Source: a virus
Virus record (IMG/VR): IMGVR_UViG_3300037264_008951
Coordinates: 1 to 38,586 of that record
Length of the DNA stretch: 38,586 nt
Direction: 5' to 3' (one strand)
A program made the translations under genes and the position numbers. Shown here piece by piece: positions 31,320 through 37,748 of this stretch. Each line of letters opens with the position of its first letter. Position 1 is the stretch's first letter. The notes under the pieces are model-generated. The model was not told the origin of the DNA, made no database searches, and was given only the letters and a program-made list of their open reading frames with translations.

Positions 31320-31675
31320 GTGAAAAAACCACTCATGATTTAGAGATTGAGATTCTTGAGCTTAAGGGAAAATTTGAGCTTTTGAATCAAGTAGTCCTCC
31401 AACAAAAGGAGAGATTGGACAACAGCTCTGCCACTGGTTTTAAGGCGTGGGAAGCTTTTCAGAGGATGGAAGGCGAGATTGGGGGGCTCAAGGTCAAAGT
31501 TGATAATCTTGGGAAGGATTTGGCCATCACGGACGAGAAAGCAAAAGACGCTGGAAAATGGGCGAAGGATGCGCATATCAAATACGATGGATTTAACACA
31601 AAGATCCTCTGGGCGATTTTGCTTTTGTTTATTGGAATCATTATTAAATTCCTAGCAACGGGGAGACTTGTTTGA
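31316..31675 (+). CDS. Coiled-coil protein with C-terminal membrane anchor, 119 aa
   Basis: Residues 7-80 form a coiled coil (LEIEILELKGKFELLNQVVL, GGLKVKVDNLGKDLAITDEK). Residues about 95-113 are one membrane helix (ILWAILLLFIGIIIKFLA). This is the layout of XhlA-like lysis helper proteins and also of some inner-membrane spanins turned around. It lies between endolysin and cyclase, with ATGA and TTGA overlaps. A lysis role is likely. Confidence 0.65.
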   Translation: MSEKTTHDLEIEILELKGKFELLNQVVLQQKERLDNSSATGFKAWEAFQRMEGEIGGLKVKVDNLGKDLAITDEKAKDAGKWAKDAHIKYDGFNTKILWAILLLFIGIIIKFLATGRLV

Positions 31676-32277
31676 AAGAAACAGATGAGAGGTTGATGCA
31701 TTGCTTTATCGGATTTTTTGATGTGCGCGGATTCGGCAATTTTGATAGGCGTGTTACCGACCCGGAATCGGAAATTTTGCCGTGGAGAAAACAATACCGA
31801 AAGATCATAGATGATTTTGAAAAAAAGACAGGGTATTTCATTAAGAGGACCGGCGACGGGATCGTCATTTTTCAAGAAACAGATCCAAATGATGCTTGGT
31901 ATGACGGGGCGAATTTCTTAGAGAATTGTCATGGCTTTATGCTTTTGATGAAGGATCTCAATAAAAAGAAAAAGAGCCCCCGCCCTGATGGAGTTCGATT
32001 TCGCTGCTCCTATGGAGCCGTCTGGAAAGAACCCTGTCGGCAACTCGGGAAAGATTATTTCGGCTACAAGGTGAATTTGACGGAGAGAATGCTTCATCAG
32101 CATAAAGAGGCATGTTTCATTATTACGGAATCACTCAAAGAGCAATTAAAAAATGCCCAATGCAAGAAGATGGGTTTTTGTTTCAAGCACGCGGGCATAG
32201 ATTCGTCGATACAGGTTGATTCAATCTATGAAGCAGACCTGCGGTTGCAGTGGCTCTTTTGGAAAAGACGCAGATGA
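31672..32277 (+). CDS. Class III nucleotidyl (adenylate) cyclase domain protein, 201 aa
   Basis: A stand-alone catalytic domain with every key position visible: first metal Asp D17 in FFDVRGFGNF; K58-x2-G61-D62 in KRTGDGIVIF (substrate Lys and second metal Asp); D128 in KDYFGYKVN at the adenine-selecting position; N135 and R139 in VNLTERM (transition state). This pattern fits conversion of ATP to cyclic AMP. No regulatory or membrane domain is present. Start TTG overlaps the upstream stop; ATGA links it to the next gene. It sits within the lysis cassette. Confidence 0.78.
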   Translation: MKETDERLMHCFIGFFDVRGFGNFDRRVTDPESEILPWRKQYRKIIDDFEKKTGYFIKRTGDGIVIFQETDPNDAWYDGANFLENCHGFMLLMKDLNKKKKSPRPDGVRFRCSYGAVWKEPCRQLGKDYFGYKVNLTERMLHQHKEACFIITESLKEQLKNAQCKKMGFCFKHAGIDSSIQVDSIYEADLRLQWLFWKRRR

Positions 32278-32546
32278 CAAACTCCTGGGGCCGCTTGGTT
32301 CGCGGCATCAACACCATGGGGGTGGAGGGGACTTACCTTGAGGATGTCTCCGAGACAACACCTGGATATGCGCTGGGGGTGGCGGTTATCGTGAAGAACA
32401 TAAATGAAACATTTCTCATGCGTAACCATGACACGCTGTCTGATGAGGAAATATGGGACATGGCGAAAATTTTAATGAAAGAAAAGGGAATAAAAATTCC
32501 AGAGATAGAAAAAGAAGGGCCAATTGAACCTCGGACGCTGGATTGA
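32274..32546 (+). CDS. Hypothetical protein, 90 aa
   Basis: Begins at the ATGA overlap with the cyclase gene (MTNSWGRLVRGINTMGVEGT); the frame is open upstream but that part lies inside the cyclase. It has a beta start (YALGVAVIVKNINETFLM) and a helical half (DEEIWDMAKILMKEKGIKIP). No known motif. Coupling suggests a function tied to the cyclase or to lysis. Confidence 0.6.
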   Translation: MTNSWGRLVRGINTMGVEGTYLEDVSETTPGYALGVAVIVKNINETFLMRNHDTLSDEEIWDMAKILMKEKGIKIPEIEKEGPIEPRTLD

Positions 32547-32620
32547 TTTCTGGAAAAATAAAGGAATAAAAATTTCATGGGTGTGGAGATTTGGAAAGGA
32601 GTTAAAAAAGGAGGAAAATC

Positions 32621-32851
32621 ATGTTCCAGAAAATAATCGACTTCTTCATACGGAAGAAGGTGGAAGGTGCGACAGAGGGATTGACGAAGGTCAGCAAAAC
32701 AAAAGTATTCATGACCATTGAAGCTATCTTGATGGCTGTTGAATTCGCTTCTCAGTATTTTGGATACGCGGTTGTCATCCCTGATAACATCCACAAACTT
32801 CTTTATACGTTGGCCGGAATAGCGTATGCCGAGCGTGCTCTCAAGGGCTAA
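32621..32851 (+). CDS. Holin-like membrane protein, 76 aa
   Basis: An excellent ribosome site (AAAAAAGGAGG) precedes MFQKIIDFFIRKKVEGATEG. Hydrophobic segments lie at about 29-47 (VFMTIEAILMAVEFASQYF) and 58-71 (KLLYTLAGIAYAER). Size, topology and place after endolysin fit a small holin that would release or activate the M23 enzyme. The last 11 bases overlap the convergent gene. Confidence 0.6.
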   Translation: MFQKIIDFFIRKKVEGATEGLTKVSKTKVFMTIEAILMAVEFASQYFGYAVVIPDNIHKLLYTLAGIAYAERALKG

Positions 32852-33353
32852 CAGATCGATTTCTTTTCCCATAAATAATCACTGATCGAGCAGCTTTCTT
32901 GAAAACAAGATAACTGTAAATAGCTCTTATTTTATCTTGGCGTGTTCTCGCTCGCCTAAATAAGTTAAGTATTTGTTCGACGGATTTGCATTTTTCATGA
33001 CGAACTTCATACGGCATACATTTATTGCACTTAAATATTTCCCCATCGAAATACATCTTCGCCACATGGACATTGCATTTGCATTTCATCCGCCAAAACT
33101 TCTTCCAGAAGTCCACGCGCTTTAAGAAAAAACCCTGCGTTCGCTGCTCTGCGTTTACGTCGTAATAAAGAGTGAGGTATCCATCTTTTTCTTTGACGTT
33201 CGCATGGAAATTTACGTGGATTTTGTCTCCGGTGATGCCGGTGGCAAGGAAGTAACCTTCAGCAACAGAGGGGATCGGCAAGCGGCTTACGATGTAGGCA
33301 ACGTGGAAATTGGGGTATTCGACGTGGTATCTGCCGACTTTTCTTCTAGACAA
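32841..33353 (-). CDS. Zinc-ribbon-containing protein, 170 aa
   Basis: The start is TTG at 33353 with only weak ribosome signal. The first half is beta-rich (YHVEYPNFHVAYIVSRLPI, KDGYLTLYYDVN), and the centre carries RMKCKCNVHVAKMYFDGEIF followed by KCNKCMPYEVRHEKC, a plausible zinc ribbon. The C-terminus is basic and helical. It is the last gene of the leftward accessory operon. Function is unknown, and nucleic-acid binding is possible. Confidence 0.6.
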   Translation of the reverse strand: MSRRKVGRYHVEYPNFHVAYIVSRLPIPSVAEGYFLATGITGDKIHVNFHANVKEKDGYLTLYYDVNAEQRTQGFFLKRVDFWKKFWRMKCKCNVHVAKMYFDGEIFKCNKCMPYEVRHEKCKSVEQILNLFRRARTRQDKIRAIYSYLVFKKAARSVIIYGKRNRSVSP

Positions 33354-33939
33354 CTTCTGGGATAAGGCTTATCAACTTCTCAGCTTTCACAAGAATGGAT
33401 TGGCCATCTTTTGTGGTGAGCAGAAATGAAGATTCGTCTGGCGTGATAAAGGTAACGCGGCCCTGCTTCATGGAGTTGTCCGGGGCCGTAAATTCAACCC
33501 AACGACCCACAGAGACTTCCCCCTCATTTCCCTGTGTTTTTGCCACTTCCGAGATGGCTTCTTTAACAATTTCTACTGAACTTGTGGGCGCTTTGGTGGG
33601 TATGATAACCGGCGGCTCTGGTTCATCGGGCGGCAGTTCATCCTGCATGATGGCTTCGATTTCTTCCACGGGTTTATTGGACAGGCCATTAACCACTTTC
33701 TGCGTGAGCATTTCTCTGGCATCCACTTTGCCCAATTTATCAATATGCAAAAGCTCCGATGCTTCTAAAATAGCTACCTCGTCAACAGATGTTCCTTTCA
33801 TAAGAATAAAAATAAGTGGTCGTTGCTCAGCAAATTTTTTCAGAAGATCTTTCCAAGAGACACTGCTCAAATATTCGTCTAGAAAAGGTTTGCGCCGAGT
33901 GAGGCTTGTTGATAGTGGTCTGCCGACTTTGCCGCTCAT
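33346..33939 (-). CDS. Hypothetical protein, 197 aa
   Basis: The start at 33939 is chosen because GGAG lies 6 bases before it and it overlaps the upstream stop (ATGA); an ATG four codons earlier is possible. The N-terminus MSGKVGRPLSTSLTRRKPF contains GRP flanked by basic residues, like an AT-hook. The centre is helical and acidic with a proline-rich linker (LPPDEPEPPVIIPTKAP). The C-terminal 50 residues (VGRWVEFTAPDNSMKQGRVT) look like a small beta barrel (KOW/SH3-like). It may bind DNA. Confidence 0.6.
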   Translation of the reverse strand: MSGKVGRPLSTSLTRRKPFLDEYLSSVSWKDLLKKFAEQRPLIFILMKGTSVDEVAILEASELLHIDKLGKVDAREMLTQKVVNGLSNKPVEEIEAIMQDELPPDEPEPPVIIPTKAPTSSVEIVKEAISEVAKTQGNEGEVSVGRWVEFTAPDNSMKQGRVTFITPDESSFLLTTKDGQSILVKAEKLISLIPEVV

Positions 33940-34199
33940 ATTCTGCTCCATGTTGAAGCGATAAGATTTATCACTGCTGGTGGTTCATCGCCAATAACCA
34001 GATAATAAAAGACTTCCATGTTGTTCACAATGCCTCGCTTATAAGGCTTGGTTTTTGACTTAAGAACAATCTCTCCGCCTTTGCATTCACGAACATAAAT
34101 TCGGCCTTCTTTTATCGCCCCGCCCCAGGCATCGAACTCATCAAAACAAAGCGGCGGCACTGCTGGAATATTTTCATAGTTTTTGATTGGCAACTTCAT
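33936..34199 (-). CDS. Hypothetical protein, 87 aa
   Basis: Starts MKLPIKNYENIPAVPPLCFD. The centre (GRIYVRECKGGEIVLKSKTK) is beta-rich and the end carries EVFYYLVIGDEPPAVINLIA. It overlaps its upstream neighbour by 26 bases and its downstream neighbour by 4. The family is not recognised. Confidence 0.55.
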   Translation of the reverse strand: MKLPIKNYENIPAVPPLCFDEFDAWGGAIKEGRIYVRECKGGEIVLKSKTKPYKRGIVNNMEVFYYLVIGDEPPAVINLIASTWSRI

Positions 34200-34443
34200 T
34201 TTCCGTCCATGTTTTTCCGCTCAGCATCGCTCGCACCGTTGATTCACTTAAGTGGATACGTCTGGCAATTTCATTGGCATCGCACCAGCTCGGATGTCGA
34301 GGTGCGCCGACTGGCCGCTTATGGAGAGAGAAATACCCCCGTAAAAGCTGTACCCGCCATTTCGTTAATCTTGCCCGACCGTTTCTTTCGCCCCTGACCA
34401 TAAATCGGCGGGGAGGAAAAACGCCCTCTCCGGCATCTTCCAC
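34174..34443 (-). CDS. Helix-turn-helix DNA-binding protein, about 75-89 aa
   Basis: The C-terminal part reads DANEIARRIHLSESTVRAML then SGKTWTENE, a clear helix-turn-helix of the type found in HTH domains fused to or neighbouring phage HNH and regulator proteins. The N-terminal region is basic and Pro/Gly-rich. The start is uncertain: the first codon at 34443 or an in-frame start at 34401 (MVRGERNGRARL). It may regulate this operon. Confidence 0.55.
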   Translation of the reverse strand: MEDAGEGVFPPRRFMVRGERNGRARLTKWRVQLLRGYFSLHKRPVGAPRHPSWCDANEIARRIHLSESTVRAMLSGKTWTENEVANQKL

Positions 34444-34489
34444 CGCCCGCGAGCCCCGTGGGCCACTAACCTAACCCCCAGGACATAAA

Positions 34490-34705
34490 TTATTTCCGTT
34501 TCAATCTTTTAAAACTTCTCAGTAGCCCGCTCAGGATATCTCGTGAGCTGGTCCAATTGCTGTAACGCAGCCTGCGTCGCGCTAGATCAATAAACTTCTG
34601 AAACTTTGAAAGCGGCGGTACTTCTGTCTTTGCAATCTGCGCGATTCTGAACCTGTATTTCTTTACGAATTTCATTCTTCTCAGATTCCGAGAAAGAATG
34701 TTCAT
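34490..34705 (-). CDS. Very basic small protein, 71 aa
   Basis: Composition is rich in Arg and Lys (MNILSRNLRRMKFVKKYRFR, then ARRRLRYSNWTSS and SFKRLKRK). No motif is recognised; a nucleic-acid-binding role is possible. The ribosome site is weak and the start could be the second Met (residue 11). Support is moderate. Confidence 0.45.
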   Translation of the reverse strand: MNILSRNLRRMKFVKKYRFRIAQIAKTEVPPLSKFQKFIDLARRRLRYSNWTSSRDILSGLLRSFKRLKRK

Positions 34706-34720
34706 GCTCAGTCCAGTGTG

Positions 34721-35035
34721 CTAATTCTTGGACGCATCCGTTAAGCCAAAGGAAAGATAGTTTTCCGATATGTCGATCACGGGCCGGTGCAGCGCTGGCA
34801 TGAAGTTGAAGGTCTTCCCCCGCACCGTCAGAATCCAGCGGCGACCGTCAAAGGGGTTGAGCCAAGTGCGAAAGCCCTCGGCGTGATAAATCTGGCGAAG
34901 TTCGTTCAGACGAGCATAGGACCGGCTCACCACTTCGTACCACCGGGCTCCGGCTTTGTCGAAATGGACCAAGAATCTCATTTTGCGGAAAACCGCTTTC
35001 GTAAGATGGTACTTAAGCTGTGCGTCCATGCACAC
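34721..35035 (-). CDS. Hypothetical protein, about 104 aa
   Basis: The frame opens at GTG 35035, with an ATG two codons in (35029). The sequence is mixed alpha/beta (AVFRKMRFLVHFDKAGARWY, then RSYARLNELRQIYHAEGFRT and GRRWILTVRGKTFNFMPALH). A promoter-like site directly upstream would put the transcript start near 35029. The family is not recognised. Confidence 0.6.
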   Translation of the reverse strand: MCMDAQLKYHLTKAVFRKMRFLVHFDKAGARWYEVVSRSYARLNELRQIYHAEGFRTWLNPFDGRRWILTVRGKTFNFMPALHRPVIDISENYLSFGLTDASKN

Positions 35036-35036
35036 A

Positions 35037-35066
35037 TATGTAGAATATTGCTTAGCATTGCGTCAA
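35037..35066 (-). promoter_or_regulatory. Promoter-like site upstream of the 34721-35035 gene
   Basis: Minus-strand TTGACG (35061-35066), an 18-base spacer and TACATA (35037-35042), preceded by an AT-rich AAAATATTTC. The start point would fall next to the ATG at 35029, giving a leaderless message. Confidence 0.35.
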
Positions 35067-35255
35067 GAAATATTTTGCCGTGTCGCGGTTCGCCATTCCT
35101 AGAACCCTTCGGCGCACTTGCCCAAAGTATCCGAGCATCCTAGCCTTCTCCAAGAGAAGCGATATCTCCGGTCTGAACCTTTGGTACGTACGGATTTCTC
35201 GATCACGGCTTTGAAATTTGTCAAGAAATATTTTTGTTTGGAGTGTGCAAATCAA
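35052..35255 (-). CDS. Doubtful small basic protein, 67 aa
   Basis: An open frame (MICTLQTKIFLDKFQSRDRE) fills most of the space between two better genes, but it has no good ribosome site. It overlaps the upstream gene by 35 bases and contains a repeated promoter-like sequence (AAAATATTTCTTGAC twice). It may be a chance frame across a control region. Confidence 0.3.
   Translation of the reverse strand: MICTLQTKIFLDKFQSRDREIRTYQRFRPEISLLLEKARMLGYFGQVRRRVLGMANRDTAKYFLTQC
35062..35234. repeat. 15-bp direct repeat, two copies
   Basis: GTCAAGAAATATTTT occurs at 35062-35076 and again at 35220-35234. On the minus strand each copy reads AAAATATTTCTTGAC, i.e. an AT-rich element running into a -35-like hexamer. 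Confidence 0.5.
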
Positions 35256-35457
35256 AGAACATCTCCATTTTGTCTTCGTCTGCCTTGAGCCAGCGTTTCT
35301 GCATAACCGTGTATTGAACGATCATATCTTCCAAAGCTGCCAGAAGTTCTTCGCGGGATAGCTCTTGGATTGGGCGACCCCTGTAAAACGTAAAAAGACG
35401 CTCCTGGGTCATTCTGGGCCCCGTAAATGCGTTATTTGGCGTTTTTCGTAAATCCAC
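35221..35457 (-). CDS. Hypothetical protein, 63-78 aa
   Basis: The strongest part is MTQERLFTFYRGRPIQELSR then EELLAALEDMIVQYTVMQKR, a short strand pair and a helix; it ends HTPNKNIS. The start may be GTG 35457 or ATG 35412; neither has a clear ribosome site. The family is not recognised. Confidence 0.55.
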   Translation of the reverse strand: MDLRKTPNNAFTGPRMTQERLFTFYRGRPIQELSREELLAALEDMIVQYTVMQKRWLKADEDKMEMFFDLHTPNKNIS

Positions 35458-35506
35458 CTCGACGGAGAGGCCTTCCCGCTCGACGAAGGTGGGTTATCCC
35501 GAGTAC

Positions 35507-35731
35507 CTAAGCGCCATTTTCGTCGCTCCTAGCCCATTTTTGAGCGAAATTAGTGGCTGGCAAGATTGTTTCCGACCCTGTTTTCGCGTTTCTGGCATCC
35601 CTGGGGTCCTTTTCCACCACTTGCACCTTGTGCCCCCGCCTCAGGTGCTCCTTTACGTTGATCTTCTGGCGGATGTCGATACGACAAGCGATGCACCAAT
35701 TTATGCCCTTCGGCTTCTTTGTCTCGTTCAT
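35507..35731 (-). CDS. C2H2-type zinc-finger protein, 74 aa
   Basis: The N-terminal half contains WCIAC, a spacer (RIDIRQKINVKE) and HLRRGH, giving C-x2-C-x12-H-x4-H, a classical zinc finger pattern. The rest is basic/acidic and probably flexible. It overlaps the stop of the 22-codon membrane-peptide gene (ATGA), which fixes the start. Possibly a DNA-binding regulator. Confidence 0.6.
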   Translation of the reverse strand: MNETKKPKGINWCIACRIDIRQKINVKEHLRRGHKVQVVEKDPRDARNAKTGSETILPATNFAQKWARSDENGA

Positions 35732-35796
35732 TTTTCAATCCAAAGAAGGATTCCATAAATTCCAATCACAACAAGAATTATTAGGAGAGCGATCAT
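35728..35796 (-). CDS. Micro-membrane protein, 22 aa
   Basis: Codes for MIALLIILVVIG, then IYGILLWIEK: one hydrophobic helix with a C-terminal Trp-Ile-Glu-Lys. Both ends are ATGA overlaps with real genes, which strongly supports translation. The last residues and underlying DNA match the 17-aa peptide at 37107-37160. Confidence 0.6.
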   Translation of the reverse strand: MIALLIILVVIGIYGILLWIEK

Positions 35797-36110
35797 TTTT
35801 TCTCCATCAAAAGCTTTTCGATTCTGACTAGCCTTTCAAAATTAGCCGTCGCGTGTGGATTCCTTTCATGCTGAGCGTCTGAGTAGTTTTGGTTGTAGCG
35901 CATGACCCGATCTAAAAACCAACCAAACATCCACACCCCGGCGTAGCCAATTGGAATTGCCAAAGCAAGCATAGTCCAAGTGCTTTTAATACCGATAAAA
36001 GGCTTGATCTTGTCACTCGCCGCGACCAAGAGAAGTGAGAAGTTAAGAAACCCAAGGAACTGATAGCCAAGATCGAACCTGAATTTCTGGTTGAACAAAA
36101 ATTTCCTCAT
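35793..36110 (-). CDS. Two-helix membrane protein, 105 aa
   Basis: A basic start (MRKFLFNQKFRFDLGYQ) leads into a hydrophobic helix (FLGFLNFSLLLVAA), a short loop and a second helix (WTMLALAIPIGYAGVWMFGW). A charged cytoplasmic tail follows, ending in a coiled segment (FERLVRIEKLLMEKK). It is coupled on both sides by ATGA to the glycosyltransferase half and the micro-membrane peptide. A role at the envelope is likely. Confidence 0.65.
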   Translation of the reverse strand: MRKFLFNQKFRFDLGYQFLGFLNFSLLLVAASDKIKPFIGIKSTWTMLALAIPIGYAGVWMFGWFLDRVMRYNQNYSDAQHERNPHATANFERLVRIEKLLMEKK

Positions 36111-36667
36111 TTACTTTTCTCCACCAAGAGATTTATCTCATCGTTGATCTTCCCAGCCACGACTTTTGGTGCAAAATGTGTGAGATAAGTTTGGTATCCG
36201 CCGTTTCTGATATGTTGATTGAGCGTCTTGTTTGTAACGACTTCCTTGATGCGTACTGCAATATTGGTCGGGGTATATCCAAACATCACGTTCTCGCGAT
36301 AGTTCATCTGAGGTATGGCAAATTCACTTAATCCATGAACAACAAGACACGCTTTCAAAGCCCAACAAACCAGATGTCTTGTATATGCTGCTTGGTAGTC
36401 ACCCGCGTTATTTAAAAGCAACACGCAATCAGCCTGAATGAGTTCAGAATTTAGGTCTTCCACCCACCCACGTAATTTGATTCGTGGATGCTTCAGCTTT
36501 TCTTTGATAAATGGCACCGGTTCTCCGGCTCCAATCACATGGATCTCGTAATCGTCCAGAATCTTTTCCAGTTCAGGAAGTACCTCGCACAGCAAATACT
36601 TGAGGCCATAAGTGGACCCGCTGCGATCCAAATAACCAAAATGGCCGATGATCTTTACTGTTTCCAT
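36107..36667 (-). CDS. GT-B glycosyltransferase, C-terminal (donor-binding) half, 186 aa
   Basis: Reads as the second Rossmann domain of a GT4-type enzyme: VKIIGHFGYLDRSGSTYGLK, EIHVIGAGEPVPFIKEKL, IKLRGWVEDLNSELIQADCV and LVVHGLSEFAIPQM, then FGYTPTNIAVRIKEVV. The usual EX7E donor motif is not well kept. The matching N-terminal half is the separate upstream gene, overlapping by 13 bases in another frame. Together they could act as a two-subunit transferase; alternatively one gene was split by a frameshift. Confidence 0.65.
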   Translation of the reverse strand: METVKIIGHFGYLDRSGSTYGLKYLLCEVLPELEKILDDYEIHVIGAGEPVPFIKEKLKHPRIKLRGWVEDLNSELIQADCVLLLNNAGDYQAAYTRHLVCWALKACLVVHGLSEFAIPQMNYRENVMFGYTPTNIAVRIKEVVTNKTLNQHIRNGGYQTYLTHFAPKVVAGKINDEINLLVEKSK

Positions 36668-37110
36668 GTGTTCCCAATATAGATGGATCTCTTGTGGCCA
36701 AGTTGCGTGTAATAGTCGGCGTTACAAAACGTGACGTTGGCGATCACGTCCACTTTCTTCATTAAATTCCAATGGTCTTTTTTTAAGCGTCTGACTTCAA
36801 GCCATTGGCCTATCTTGTTCCTTAACGTCGGTTTTTTGCCTGTAAATAATTCAAAGTTTTTGAAGTAGGCTTTAAGATTCACGGGAGGGATATCGCCGTG
36901 ATAGGCAACAATCGGAATTCCGGTGTCTACATTATTTTTTATCCCCGACATGCTATATAGTGTCAAAATTACATCTGGCCCATCTAGTAGTGGATAATGA
37001 GAGACATAAACTTCATGGCCCAGCAGTTTCAATTCTTTGATGATTGCCTCGCAAGTCACTGGCACGGCTGTCTTTTGTTTTACCTCATCCATGATGGCGA
37101 GAATTTTCAT
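36655..37110 (-). CDS. GT-B glycosyltransferase, N-terminal (acceptor-side) half, 151 aa
   Basis: Starts MKILAIMDEVKQKTAVPVTC with a helix EAIIKELKLLGHEVYVSHYP, followed by DVILTLYSMSGI, PIVAYHGDIPPVN and VDVIANVTFCNADYYTQLGH, the layout of the first domain of GT4 enzymes. It ends ...IYIGNTWKQ where the interdomain linker would continue into METVKIIGHF of the next gene. The ATGA overlap with the micro-membrane peptide gene fixes its start. Confidence 0.6.
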   Translation of the reverse strand: MKILAIMDEVKQKTAVPVTCEAIIKELKLLGHEVYVSHYPLLDGPDVILTLYSMSGIKNNVDTGIPIVAYHGDIPPVNLKAYFKNFELFTGKKPTLRNKIGQWLEVRRLKKDHWNLMKKVDVIANVTFCNADYYTQLGHKRSIYIGNTWKQ

Positions 37111-37160
37111 GGTTCAATCCAAAGAAGAATCACCAGAATAATTAAGCTAATCCCAATCAT
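37107..37160 (-). CDS. Micro-membrane protein, 17 aa
   Basis: Codes MIGISLIILVILLWIEP. Its ATG overlaps the stop of the membrane protein upstream and its TGA overlaps the ATG of the glycosyltransferase half. The C-terminal ILLWIE and the DNA behind it match the 22-aa peptide at 35728. It is probably inserted in the inner membrane. Confidence 0.55.
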   Translation of the reverse strand: MIGISLIILVILLWIEP

Positions 37161-37342
37161 TTTTTGCTTCTCTCTATCGCTTCTTGGTTTGAAAAACATG
37201 CAGTCTCGTAACCTTTTTCCCGCGCTTTCCACCCAGCGCGAAATCCATACAAATAACCCACCCAACCACCAATAATCAAACTCAATAAAGTCAGTAAAGT
37301 CAGTAAAATATTTTCCACCACCACTCCCTCGCCTCCCTGCAT
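37157..37342 (-). CDS. Small membrane protein, 55-61 aa
   Basis: The frame opens at ATG 37342, but a GTG at 37324 (VVVENILLTLLTLLSLIIGG) has GGAGG 7 bases before it and may be the true start. There is one strong membrane helix (NILLTLLTLLSLIIGGWVGY) and a basic tail (GFRAGWKAREKGYETACF). A tandem 9-base repeat codes for TLLTLL. It overlaps both neighbours. Confidence 0.6.
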   Translation of the reverse strand: MQGGEGVVVENILLTLLTLLSLIIGGWVGYLYGFRAGWKAREKGYETACFSNQEAIERSKK

Positions 37343-37542
37343 TTAACGTCCCACAACCAAAACGGAAACGCAATCACACAGCCAATTAAAGTGCCGAGAT
37401 AACCGATCAGCACAAATGGGAATGAGAGGGTGCGGTAAATGTATTTCATCTTGCCCCCCCAAAACCGATCATCTTTTTTTTCTCCGCATTTGCATTCATC
37501 AATGGTTCCAGCGCAATCGAGGCAGCGTGACTTATCTTTCAT
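37300..37542 (-). CDS. CxxC-containing membrane protein, 80 aa
   Basis: Starts MKDKSRCLDCAGTIDECKCG at an ATGA overlap with the lipoprotein gene. The four clustered Cys could bind a metal. Next is a hydrophobic region (FPFVLIGYLGTLIGCVIAFP) and an aromatic, basic tail (EAREWWWKIFY). Function is unknown. Confidence 0.6.
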   Translation of the reverse strand: MKDKSRCLDCAGTIDECKCGEKKDDRFWGGKMKYIYRTLSFPFVLIGYLGTLIGCVIAFPFWLWDVKCREAREWWWKIFY

Positions 37543-37748
37543 TTCCCAGCTTCCTTTTCCTTGAATCTCCAAACCACAACGCCGTCTTCTCTAAGTCCAA
37601 TTTCTACGCCATTTAAAAAACCTTGCTTCGTATATTCACTGTCGAGATTAACAACGGGATGGCCTAACCATTTAACCTGACAGCCGTAACAAAACAATAA
37701 AAATACACTCAAGCCAAACATGAGGAGAATTACTCCCTTCGTGGTCAT
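37539..37748 (-). CDS. Probable small lipoprotein, 69 aa
   Basis: MTTKGVILLMFGLSVFLLFC then YGCQVKW: a signal sequence ending in a non-ideal lipobox (FCYGC), so lipidation is likely but not certain. The mature part is about 46 residues with EIGLREDGVVVWRFKEKE. It could be an exclusion or envelope protein. ATGA overlaps occur at both ends. Confidence 0.6.
   Translation of the reverse strand: MTTKGVILLMFGLSVFLLFCYGCQVKWLGHPVVNLDSEYTKQGFLNGVEIGLREDGVVVWRFKEKEAGK

Noticed and set aside
32524-32721. 65-codon frame between the 90-aa gene and the holin-like gene
   Set aside because: It overlaps most of the start of the holin-like gene, which has a far better ribosome site, and its composition is not protein-like.
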